Shown in pieces: positions 1-5,180 of a stretch of DNA of 6,571 nt. Origin of the DNA: Polyangium sp. (in: bacteria). GTDB lineage: Bacteria > Myxococcota_A > Polyangia > Palsa-1104. Each line of letters opens with the position of its first letter. Position 1 is the stretch's first letter. A program made the translations under genes and the position numbers. Below the pieces are notes generated by a model. It did no database searches. It had not been told where the DNA came from and worked only from the letters and a program-made list of their open reading frames with translations. The stretch spans positions 1 to 6,571 of the forward strand of contig JANWLJ010000143.1 in assembly GCA_025450955.1 (NCBI GenBank). The letters are read 5' to 3'.

Positions 1-789
1 CCGCCGCGGCGACGGTGCCCGCGCCCCCGCCCCCCCCGGGATCGCGCGCGCGCGCGCGCCGAGATAGGGGATGAAGGTGCCGAAGAAGGTCACCAGCCCG
101 AGGAGAAATGGAGTCCGCACCCCGGCGATCCACAGCCCGAGCCCGGTGAGCACGCCCATGATCGTCATCGACACCGCGATCCCGACGGTCCAGTGGCGCA
201 GCGCGGCGCCGGCGCGTCGCCAGCCGGCCTCGAAATCCTGCTCGTACGGCGGCGGCACCAGCCGGCAGAGCGAGCGGCGGACGTCGTCGCCCTCGGCGGC
301 GAGAAAGAACGCGAGCACGGTGATCCCCACCGCCGCCGACACCATCTCGGCCGCGCTGTACGCGATTGGCAGCGCGTGCTGGACGGCCTGCTCCGGGGCC
401 TGACGCGCGAGCTTTTGCGCCGCCGCGCCAGGGTCGCCGGTCTTCTTCAGCCACCAGTCGGCGATCTGATCGCGGGCGCTCGCGATCTCGCCCGGGAGCT
501 GCTCGAGCTGGCTCTGCAGCCGCGGCGCGACGAGAAACCCGATCGCCACCAAGAGCCCCACGAAGGCGGCGAACGTGATGAGGACCGCGATCCCGCGCTT
601 GATCCAGCGCGAAAGGAGATCGATGGGAAAGCGCAGCACCGTCGCCAGCACCACCGCGAGGAAACCGAGCAGCAGCACCGTGCGCGCCATCACCAGCGCG
701 CGCAGGATGCCGAACACCAGCACCACCACGATCGTGAGCAGCGCGGCTCGCCGCGGCGTCGGCCACCGGCTTCCGTTCGAGCCCGTCAC
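1..789 (-). CDS. AI-2E family transporter (UPF0118-type permease), C-terminus cut by window edge
   Basis: Inner-membrane permease of the AI-2E/UPF0118 family, whose members export or exchange small molecules or ions; the substrate here cannot be told. The frame runs from a GTG at 789 to the window edge, giving 263 residues against a usual ~350-380, so roughly the last quarter lies outside. An in-frame stop at 799-801 and no other usual start between fix the GTG as the most upstream start, though no clear Shine-Dalgarno precedes it. Seen in the translation: hydrophobic segments at about residues 15-33, 37-53 and 65-88; an amphipathic, presumably exposed stretch at ~89-140; hydrophobic segments at ~142-164 and ~202-243. 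Family-like motifs are FPIDLLSRWIKRGIAV (54-69) and the pair GVLTGLGLWIAGV (212-224) and FIPYLG (239-244). After FIPYLG the family has a hydrophobic helix, but residues 245-263 are Arg/Gly/Ala-rich, in a nearly pure G/C stretch. Family assignment is fairly sure. Confidence 0.8.
   Translation of the reverse strand, partial: MTGSNGSRWPTPRRAALLTIVVVLVFGILRALVMARTVLLLGFLAVVLATVLRFPIDLLSRWIKRGIAVLITFAAFVGLLVAIGFLVAPRLQSQLEQLPGEIASARDQIADWWLKKTGDPGAAAQKLARQAPEQAVQHALPIAYSAAEMVSAAVGITVLAFFLAAEGDDVRRSLCRLVPPPYEQDFEAGWRRAGAALRHWTVGIAVSMTIMGVLTGLGLWIAGVRTPFLLGLVTFFGTFIPYLGARARAIPGGAGARAPSPRR
43..58. repeat. (CG)8 dinucleotide run in a G/C-only stretch
   Basis: Eight CG units in a row, next to a C-rich stretch (24-37) that includes a run of eight C. 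Bases 1-60 contain almost no A or T. It falls inside the permease gene, where it encodes Arg-Ala-Arg-Ala in place of the expected hydrophobic helix. It may be real simple-sequence DNA or an assembly-edge or base-calling artefact. Confidence 0.7.
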
Positions 790-834
790 CGGTACAATCT
801 ATGCGCGGCTCGGGCCGCTGCACGATGGAGATGG

Positions 835-863
835 TTGACAGCGCCGGGCGCGCCGTTTATATG
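835..863 (+). promoter_or_regulatory. Sigma-70-type promoter for tRNA-Leu
   Basis: A perfect -35 hexamer TTGACA (835-840) is followed after 17 nt by TATATG (858-863; TTATAT at 16 nt is an alternative). Transcription would start near 870, about 9 nt before the mature tRNA 5' end at 879. The AT-rich -10 stands out in its GC-rich setting. The spacing and position upstream of a stable RNA gene make this the most convincing promoter in the window. Confidence 0.75.
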
Positions 864-878
864 TCTCGGCCGGTCATC

Positions 879-960
879 GCGAGGATGGCGGAATTGGTAG
901 ACGCACTAGCTTGAGGGGCTAGCGGAGCGATCCGTGGGGGTTCGAGTCCCCCTCCTCGCA
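879..960 (+). tRNA. tRNA-Leu (anticodon GAG)
   Basis: A class II tRNA that folds fully by eye. The acceptor stem is GCGAGGA (879-885) with TCCTCGC (953-959), followed by discriminator A960. The anticodon stem is CTAGC (906-910) with GCTAG (918-922), enclosing loop TTGAGGG with U33 at 912 and anticodon GAG at 913-915, which reads CUC and CUU leucine codons. The long variable arm closes as CGGA (923-926) with TCCG (931-934), as expected of tRNA-Leu. The T stem is five G (936-940) with five C (948-952) around TTCGAGT. The 3' CCA is not encoded (CTC follows A960), so it must be added after transcription. It has its own promoter at 835-863. The lipoprotein operon converges on it, with its last stop only 29 nt downstream, and no terminator hairpin is seen between them. 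Confidence 0.97.
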
Positions 961-989
961 CTCTCGATTCACCCACAATTCCTCAAAAA

Positions 990-1829
990 CTACTGAATCA
1001 CCGGCGCTGCGGTCGACACCGCCGCGCCCCACCAGGCGATGGTGCCCGACTGCACGACGGTGGCGGCGCCGGTCTTGTCGTCGAGGAGCACGAACACCCC
1101 GCCCTGGGTGAAGCCGAAAATTTTGTTCTTCCAGAAGCCGAGGCCCCAGATGTCGGCGGTGTGGGTGTTGCCGAGCAGGGTCGCGGCGCCGGTGTTGGGA
1201 TCGACGCGGACGATCCAGTCCTCGGTGCCGCCCGGCTGCTTGGCGGTGGCGACGGTGCCAAAGCCGGTCACCGAGACGATGTCTCCGCTCGAGCTCAAGG
1301 ACGAGCCGTAGCTGCCGAGCTGGGTCGAGTGGCCGGTCATCGGATCGATTTGATAGAACGAGCCGTCGGTCGCCGCCGCCACCACCACCTCTTTTCCCGA
1401 CGAGCCGTCGATCAAATCGGCGGGGACGAACGAGAGGCTGTTGAACGATCGATCGAGATCGGCGAGGTAGGTGCAGACCGCGGTGTCCTTGTCGACGCTG
1501 TAGACCTTGTCGAATGAGATCCCGACCATCTGCCCCTGCTTGTCGATCGCGATGTCGGTCATCTGATCGCTCGACTGCGGCCAGACGAACGCGCCGACCG
1601 GCGTGATGGTGAGCGTGTCGGGATCGATCTTGTACAAGGTCGTGTCGTCGTGCGCGTAGACGTAGTAGACCGTCGGCTGCTCCGGCACCGCGCCGCCGTC
1701 TGTCGGCGCGCTCGATCCCAGATCGTGCGCCGGACCTCGCCGGTCGCGCCCGCCCGCTCCGCAGGCCGAGAGCCCGAGCGCGATCACCGCCGCCATCCAT
1801 CGTCGCCGCATACCACCCATGGACTTCAT
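990..1829 (-). CDS. Predicted lipoprotein with short beta-propeller-like repeats
   Basis: Secreted, probably lipid-anchored protein of 279 residues with no recognised specific family. The N-terminus has basic residues (RRRW, 8-11), a hydrophobic core and a lipobox LSAC at 20-23, so the mature protein would begin at Cys23, followed by a low-complexity linker to ~50. The rest carries a recurring unit of the form hydrophobic-x-IDP-x-T-x3-T-x-LG: about 65-79, 109-123 (degenerate), 158-172, 206-220 and 245-259. This is typical of beta-propellers that read like PQQ/WD-type or 'DUF'-style repeat proteins; no catalytic residues are evident. The start at 1829 is supported by GGAG 9 nt upstream; Met7 is a weaker alternative. 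It lies 45 nt after the Kelch lipoprotein gene on the same strand and is likely the last gene of that operon. A binding, adhesion or envelope scaffold role is inference. Confidence 0.8.
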   Translation of the reverse strand: MKSMGGMRRRWMAAVIALGLSACGAGGRDRRGPAHDLGSSAPTDGGAVPEQPTVYYVYAHDDTTLYKIDPDTLTITPVGAFVWPQSSDQMTDIAIDKQGQMVGISFDKVYSVDKDTAVCTYLADLDRSFNSLSFVPADLIDGSSGKEVVVAAATDGSFYQIDPMTGHSTQLGSYGSSLSSSGDIVSVTGFGTVATAKQPGGTEDWIVRVDPNTGAATLLGNTHTADIWGLGFWKNKIFGFTQGGVFVLLDDKTGAATVVQSGTIAWWGAAVSTAAPVIQ

Positions 1830-1857
1830 CGTGAGTATCTCCGCAGACGGAAAGCGG

Positions 1858-1873
1858 GCCAGCCTCAGCCGGC
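1858..1873 (-). other. Small intercistronic hairpin between the two lipoprotein genes
   Basis: On the minus strand GCCGGC and GCTGGC flank a TGAG loop, giving a 6-bp stem with one G-U pair. It sits directly after the Kelch gene stop (1875-1877). No T tract follows, so it is not a classical terminator; it could be an mRNA-processing or stability element, or chance in GC-rich DNA. Confidence 0.25.
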
Positions 1874-1874
1874 G

Positions 1875-3425
1875 CTACTGAATCGGCGAGCCGGCGAGAA
1901 AGTCGATGTCGGGCAGCGCCATGGTGGTGCCGCACGCGCCGCCGCCGACGCCGAGCACCGAGCCGTCGAGCAGGGTCACCGCGGTCCACTCGGTGTTGGT
2001 GTTGGGAAGGCTCGGAAACGCGCTCACCTTGCCGGCGACCGGATCGATCTGCTCGACCGAGGCGACGCTCGAGTCGCAGGCGGCGTGCATCGTGTAGCCG
2101 CCCATCACCAGGATGGTCCCGTCGCGCACCAGCGCGCTCGCCTGCCAGGCGCGCGGGGTGGCGAGCTGATAGGGCGCGAGCGCGAAGGTGTTGGTGGTCG
2201 GATCGAACAGGCCGATCGACGCGAGTGGATCGACGATCCCGCCGGCCGACATGCTGGCTCCACCGATGACGGCCACATGTCCGTCGGGCAGCGTATGCGC
2301 GGTCAGCATCGAGCGGCCCTGCACCATCGCGCCCGCCGGCGTGAAGGTCGCGGTGTCGGGATCGAAGAGCTCGGCCGCGGTGACGCCGCCGTCGCCGCCA
2401 CCGAGGAGCACGCGCCCGTCGCGCAGCCGCACCACGAAGCCGTAGGTGTGGAGCTGCGCGTGCGCGACGAGCGTGAAGCTGTCGGCGGCCGGATCGTAGA
2501 TCTCCACGCTCGGATCGTTGCCCGAGCTGATGAACACCCGCCCGTCGACCATCAACACCGCGCGGGTGTAGTCGCGCGGCATCTGCAGCTTCATCGCCGT
2601 CGGAGTGAAGGTGTTCGTCGTCGGATCGAACAGGTCGGCAGACTGCGCGTCGGAGGCGCAGCCGGCGACTCCGATCTCGCACGCGCCGCCCACCACCAGC
2701 ACCTTGCCGGTGAGCAGCGTGATCGCGCTGTCGTGCCAGCGCGGAGTGCTCATCATGCTCGGCACCGCGCTGACGCTGTCCGCGGCGCGATCGTAGATCT
2801 CGGCGGTGGCGAGCGACATGGTCGGATCGTCGGGCACAGTGGTGCCGCCGGCCACCAGCACCCGCCCGTCCTGCATCACCGCCAGCCCCGGATCTTCGCC
2901 GCGCACCTTCATGAGCGGCTTCTGCTGCCACATCATCTCCAGCCCCGCCGAGCGGTAGCGAAAACCGTGCGGCAGGATCGCGGTGGCGGCGCCGGCGACG
3001 ATCTTGACGTCGACGGGACCGACCGGACCGGGCGGCGTCTCGATGAGCGCGGTGGCCGGATCGACCACCCGCACCGGCGCGCGGCCGTCGCCGAGATAGA
3101 CCTTCATCCCGCTCGCGAAACCGGCGCCCTTGAGCGTGACGAAGTCGCCGCCGTTTTGAAATCCGACCGACGCCGAGACCGAGGTGACCACCGTCGAGCA
3201 GTCGGCCGCCTCGACGCACACGCCCGCGCAGCAGCGCGTCGCCGGCAGCGCGCACTGACCGTCATTTACGCACGCGACGCCGCCGTCTCCCGCCGCCGCA
3301 TCGCCGCCGCCGTCGCCGTCGATGGCACCGAGATCCATTCCGCCGGGCGGATGATGATCGCAGCCGTTACAGGAGCCGCCGGCGAGCGCCACCACCGCGA
3401 TGAGCACCCACACGCTCTTGGTCAT
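1875..3425 (-). CDS. Secreted lipoprotein: Cys-rich segment, IPT/TIG-like domain and Kelch beta-propeller
   Basis: Exported 516-residue protein. A short hydrophobic signal (about 4-18) ends in GGSC with Cys19 as candidate lipid site; the lipobox is weak because Gly stands at -3. A Gly/Asp/Ala-rich linker follows, then a small cysteine knot-like stretch with Cys52, 58, 65, 66, 70 and 76. Residues ~80-158 look like an IPT/TIG immunoglobulin-like domain (VTLKGAGF, then paired strands to HGFRYR). From ~162 to the end come seven Kelch/galactose-oxidase-like blades, marked by DGRVLVAGG-type strands near 186, 240, 295, 337, 382, 436 and 488 and by paired strands such as AEIYDRAAD and ELFDPDTATF. The seventh blade is short and may be closed by the strand near 162-175. 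No copper ligands or other catalytic set were identified, so an enzyme role is not claimed. The start at 3425 is preferred over an ATG at 3431 because AGGA lies 7 nt before the former and 1 nt before the latter. It is the middle gene of the operon. Confidence 0.85.
   Translation of the reverse strand: MTKSVWVLIAVVALAGGSCNGCDHHPPGGMDLGAIDGDGGGDAAAGDGGVACVNDGQCALPATRCCAGVCVEAADCSTVVTSVSASVGFQNGGDFVTLKGAGFASGMKVYLGDGRAPVRVVDPATALIETPPGPVGPVDVKIVAGAATAILPHGFRYRSAGLEMMWQQKPLMKVRGEDPGLAVMQDGRVLVAGGTTVPDDPTMSLATAEIYDRAADSVSAVPSMMSTPRWHDSAITLLTGKVLVVGGACEIGVAGCASDAQSADLFDPTTNTFTPTAMKLQMPRDYTRAVLMVDGRVFISSGNDPSVEIYDPAADSFTLVAHAQLHTYGFVVRLRDGRVLLGGGDGGVTAAELFDPDTATFTPAGAMVQGRSMLTAHTLPDGHVAVIGGASMSAGGIVDPLASIGLFDPTTNTFALAPYQLATPRAWQASALVRDGTILVMGGYTMHAACDSSVASVEQIDPVAGKVSAFPSLPNTNTEWTAVTLLDGSVLGVGGGACGTTMALPDIDFLAGSPIQ
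2184..2210 (-). repeat. Blade repeat unit LFDPTTNTF, copy in blade 5
   Basis: Encodes LFDPTTNTF at residues 406-414 of the Kelch lipoprotein. The 27 bases match the copy at 2607-2633 at all but two positions, both at codon third bases, so the two blades look recently duplicated or homogenised. Confidence 0.7.
2607..2633 (-). repeat. Blade repeat unit LFDPTTNTF, copy in blade 2
   Basis: Encodes the same nine residues at 265-273 of the Kelch lipoprotein, 141 residues before the second copy. The only differences are two synonymous threonine-codon changes. The other blades carry diverged versions such as ELFDPDTATF and EIYDPAADSF. Confidence 0.7.
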
Positions 3426-3431
3426 CGTCAT

Positions 3432-3440
3432 TTCCTCATC
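3432..3440 (-). promoter_or_regulatory. Ribosome binding site of the Kelch gene overlapping the SDR stop codon
   Basis: The minus strand reads GATGAGGAA. The SDR stop TGA (3438-3436) shares its last base with AGGAA (3436-3432). AGGA is 7 nt from the ATG at 3425 but only 1 nt from the ATG at 3431, which favours 3425. Ribosomes finishing the SDR would stop on this site, so translational coupling is likely. Confidence 0.65.
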
Positions 3441-4332
3441 CGATCTTGGAGAGTAACCCCTCGGTGAATTCCCATAACTTGCCGGCGAGGGCGTCGTCTT
3501 TGGCGAGCCGGGTGGTGCGCGCGATTTTTTTATCGGCGAAGTATTCGCCGGAGATTTGGGCGACCTCGGGGCTGGAGGCGAGCCAGACCAGGGTCTCGGC
3601 GCCTTTTTCGGGCGTGCGCGCGAACAGCGCGCCGGCGATTTTCACCCCCGCTTTGAGAAGGCCCTTGTTGTTGAGGCCGAAGCCGGAGCGCACGAAGCCG
3701 GGATGAAAGCAGTTGGCGGTGACCCCGCGATCGGCCACGCGCCGGGCCAGCTCGCGGGTGAACAGGATGTTGCAGAGCTTGGAGTCGCAGTAGGCGGGAA
3801 AGCCGGCGCGTCCCGACGGGCGGGTGGCGATGGTCTCGAGATCGAGGTGGCCGCTGCGGTGCGCCGCGCTCGAGGTGCTCACCACCCGCGAGCCCGGGGT
3901 TTTGGCGAGCATCTCGATGAGCTCGCGCGCGAGGACGAAGTAGCTCAGGTGATTGAGCGCGAAGGTCCGCTCGAATCCGTCGGGGGTGAGCTGGTGGGTC
4001 GCAAACAGCGCGCCGGCGTTGCTCACGAGCACGTCGAGCCGATCGCGCCGCGACTTGAATTCGGCGGCAACCGCGCGCGCCTCGGCGGGCCGGGAGAGAT
4101 CGCCGATCAAAAAATCGAGGTTGGGATTCTTGCTCGCGGCGGCGAGCTCGCCCACCACCCGCTCGGTCTTTTCGCGATCGCGCCCGACCAGCGTCAGGGT
4201 GGCGCCGCGGCCGGCGAGCGCGAGCGCCGCCGCTTTGCCAATTCCCTCGGTCGCGCCGGTGAGAAGGATGACCTTGCCGTCGAGTGTGGGGTCCACGCGG
4301 CGGACGTTAGCGCAACCCGGTCTCGCGGTCAC
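3436..4332 (-). CDS. Short-chain dehydrogenase/reductase (classical SDR, retinol-dehydrogenase-like)
   Basis: Cytoplasmic NAD(P)-dependent oxidoreductase of the classical SDR superfamily, 298 residues. The Rossmann signature TGATEGIG is at 25-32, the adenine-site motif GDLS at 77-80, NAG at 105-107, the structural Asn at 127, the catalytic Ser in VSTSSAAH (151-158) and the active pair YCDSK with Tyr181 and Lys185; PG at 211-212 follows as usual. The catalytic tetrad is therefore intact. GRDR after strand 2 (50-53) has basic residues that suggest NADP(H). The length, the long C-terminal part and the TSSAAH form resemble retinol dehydrogenase/WWOX-like SDRs, which reduce or oxidise lipophilic carbonyls or alcohols; the substrate is unknown. 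The start is a GTG at 4332 with AGG 6 nt upstream; GTG at 4296 (codon 13) is the alternative, and the core fold begins only at ~18. It is first in the presumed operon, 4 nt before the upstream Kelch ATG. Confidence 0.92.
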   Translation of the reverse strand: MTARPGCANVRRVDPTLDGKVILLTGATEGIGKAAALALAGRGATLTLVGRDREKTERVVGELAAASKNPNLDFLIGDLSRPAEARAVAAEFKSRRDRLDVLVSNAGALFATHQLTPDGFERTFALNHLSYFVLARELIEMLAKTPGSRVVSTSSAAHRSGHLDLETIATRPSGRAGFPAYCDSKLCNILFTRELARRVADRGVTANCFHPGFVRSGFGLNNKGLLKAGVKIAGALFARTPEKGAETLVWLASSPEVAQISGEYFADKKIARTTRLAKDDALAGKLWEFTEGLLSKIG

Positions 4333-4370
4333 TTGTCGCCTGCCGCCCGACGCTGGCGCTACCCAGCTTC

Positions 4371-4688
4371 GTGTGCACGATCGCCGTGGTCGGCTACATG
4401 CACACGCTCGACGCGGCGAACCCGAAAGAGGCGCACCAGGCCGCGAGCGACTACCTGGTGCGGCCGGGCGGCGTGGTCAACCTCTGCTACAACCTGCCCG
4501 GCACCGGCGGCGCCAGCGACGACACCTTCCCGCTCGGGGCGATCTTCCGCCGCTCACGCGGGGTCACGCACGTCGACGTCCCGCTCTACCACCCGGGCGG
4601 CCACGTGCGGGTCGGCCACCTCACCTTCGTCTACGGCCACGTCGGCGCGCGCTACGGATGGATCGCGCGCGACGCGGTATCGCCCTGA
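4371..4688 (+). CDS. Small hypothetical protein, Gly/His-rich, possible SH3-like C-terminus
   Basis: A 105-residue protein I do not recognise. Its reality rests on codon use: nearly every third position is G or C, and the frame fills the space between the SDR start and infA. It starts at GTG 4371; ATG 4398 (residue 10) is the alternative, and neither has a clear Shine-Dalgarno. There is no signal peptide or membrane segment. Seven His and many Gly residues cluster in the second half (HVDVPLYHPGGHVRVGH, 67-83). The end VYGHVGARYGWIARDAV (88-104) has the spacing of the last strands of a bacterial SH3-like barrel ('GWI..D.V'), but this resemblance is weak. It is divergent from the SDR, with 38 nt between start codons, and convergent with infA, 31 nt apart. 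Confidence 0.6.
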   Translation: MCTIAVVGYMHTLDAANPKEAHQAASDYLVRPGGVVNLCYNLPGTGGASDDTFPLGAIFRRSRGVTHVDVPLYHPGGHVRVGHLTFVYGHVGARYGWIARDAVSP

Positions 4689-4719
4689 TCGAGCGACGCC
4701 GCGCAGTGGCTGCGAAGCG

Positions 4720-4938
4720 CTACTTTCCGCGGAAGGTGATGAGCCCGCGCGACGGATCGTACGGAGAGACCGAGACGGTCACCAGATCACCGAGCACGAC
4801 GCGGATACGGTTGCGGCGCATGCGCCCGCCGAGCTGAGCCAACACCGAGTGCCCGCCCTGCACGTCGACGCGAAAGTTTCCGCCCACCATCACTTCGACG
4901 ATCTTGCCTTCCATTGCTACCAGGTCATCTCGCGACAT
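4720..4938 (-). CDS. infA: Translation initiation factor IF-1
   Basis: A 72-residue, full-length IF-1, the small S1/OB-fold protein that binds the ribosomal A site of the 30S subunit and cooperates with IF-2 and IF-3 at initiation. Family landmarks are in order: EGKIVEV (10-16), FRVDVQGGHSVLA (22-34), the basic GGRMRRNRIRV (37-47), GDLVTVSVSPYD (50-61) and the closing RGLITFRGK (64-72). The start at 4938 is set by GGAG 5 nt upstream. Unlike the common arrangement beside secY/map/rpmJ in a ribosomal-protein operon, it stands alone here, with a divergent V4R-like gene upstream and a convergent orphan downstream. It may therefore be a second infA copy or simply a relocated one; the window cannot decide. 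Confidence 0.95.
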   Translation of the reverse strand: MSRDDLVAMEGKIVEVMVGGNFRVDVQGGHSVLAQLGGRMRRNRIRVVLGDLVTVSVSPYDPSRGLITFRGK

Positions 4939-5180
4939 TCGTTCTCCAGTTGCGGCAGACTACGCCAGTCGGCGCTGCCGAGGGATTTCTTTACGCCATC
5001 TCGGGCCCGCCGTCGAGCCCCGACGTGCGCGGGCCCGCCCGCCCGGACTCCTTTGAATCGCGCGCCCGGTGTTTAGGCAGGCGAATAGCTGGTTCTCAAT
5101 CGCCAGCGCCCATGATAAGGTGCCCGATGTATCGTCCGGACCCTATCGCGTCTCGACCCTTAGAGAAGGGGGCAGTGACC
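4939..5180. other. Divergent intergenic region between infA and the V4R-like gene
   Basis: A 242-nt gap that should hold the promoters of both genes. No hexamer pair close to the sigma-70 consensus was found for either. TAGTCT on the minus strand, ~20 nt before the infA Shine-Dalgarno, is only a weak -10 candidate. The right half stays open in the frame of the downstream gene, with ATGs at 5112 and 5127, so a longer N-terminus is possible. The main visible feature is the hairpin at 5002-5037. Confidence 0.6.
5002..5037. other. Strong GC hairpin/inverted repeat upstream of infA
   Basis: The perfect 9-bp inverted repeat CGGGCCCGC (5002-5010) / GCGGGCCCG (5029-5037) encloses a second 5-bp repeat CGTCG (5011-5015) / CGACG (5021-5025) around loop AGCCC. 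Together they make a 14-bp stem with one 3-nt bulge (5026-5028). No T tract follows on either strand, so it is not a standard terminator. It could be an operator, a leader structure of either gene, or a product of high GC. Confidence 0.6.

Noticed and set aside
857..862. TATAAA on the minus strand as a -10 for the permease gene.
   Set aside because: No -35 is found 16-18 nt upstream on that strand; it is the complement of the tRNA promoter -10.
193..900. A 235-codon plus-strand frame opposite the permease.
   Set aside because: Composition is Arg/His/Glu-rich and repetitive, and it runs into the tRNA; the minus-strand frame gives a clear membrane protein.
879..960. tRNA gene as an integration (att) site for a mobile element.
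   Set aside because: No duplicated tRNA 3' end, integrase or composition change is seen in the window.
990..1884. Both lipoprotein genes end in the same ten coding bases, GATTCAGTAG (Ile-Gln-stop), suggesting duplicated 3' ends.
   Set aside because: Sequence before and after the ten bases does not match, and the proteins belong to different repeat types; chance is sufficient.
919..3255. A 778-codon open frame on the minus strand across both lipoprotein genes.
   Set aside because: Its translation is Arg/Gly/His-rich low complexity. It is the off-frame shadow of the Kelch and propeller genes, which show real domains, signal peptides and ribosome binding sites, and it would also overlap the tRNA.
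1650..3467. A 605-codon open frame on the plus strand opposite the Kelch gene.
   Set aside because: Arg/Ala/His-rich translation with no domain; GC-rich DNA leaves long antisense frames open.
4702..4714. CGCAG-TGG-CTGCG hairpin between the orphan gene and infA as a terminator.
   Set aside because: Only a 5-bp stem with a 3-nt loop and no T tract; expected by chance in GC-rich DNA.
3556..5076. A 506-codon plus-strand frame opposite the SDR that continues across the orphan gene and infA.
   Set aside because: It crosses three supported genes and has no recognisable domain; an antisense shadow.
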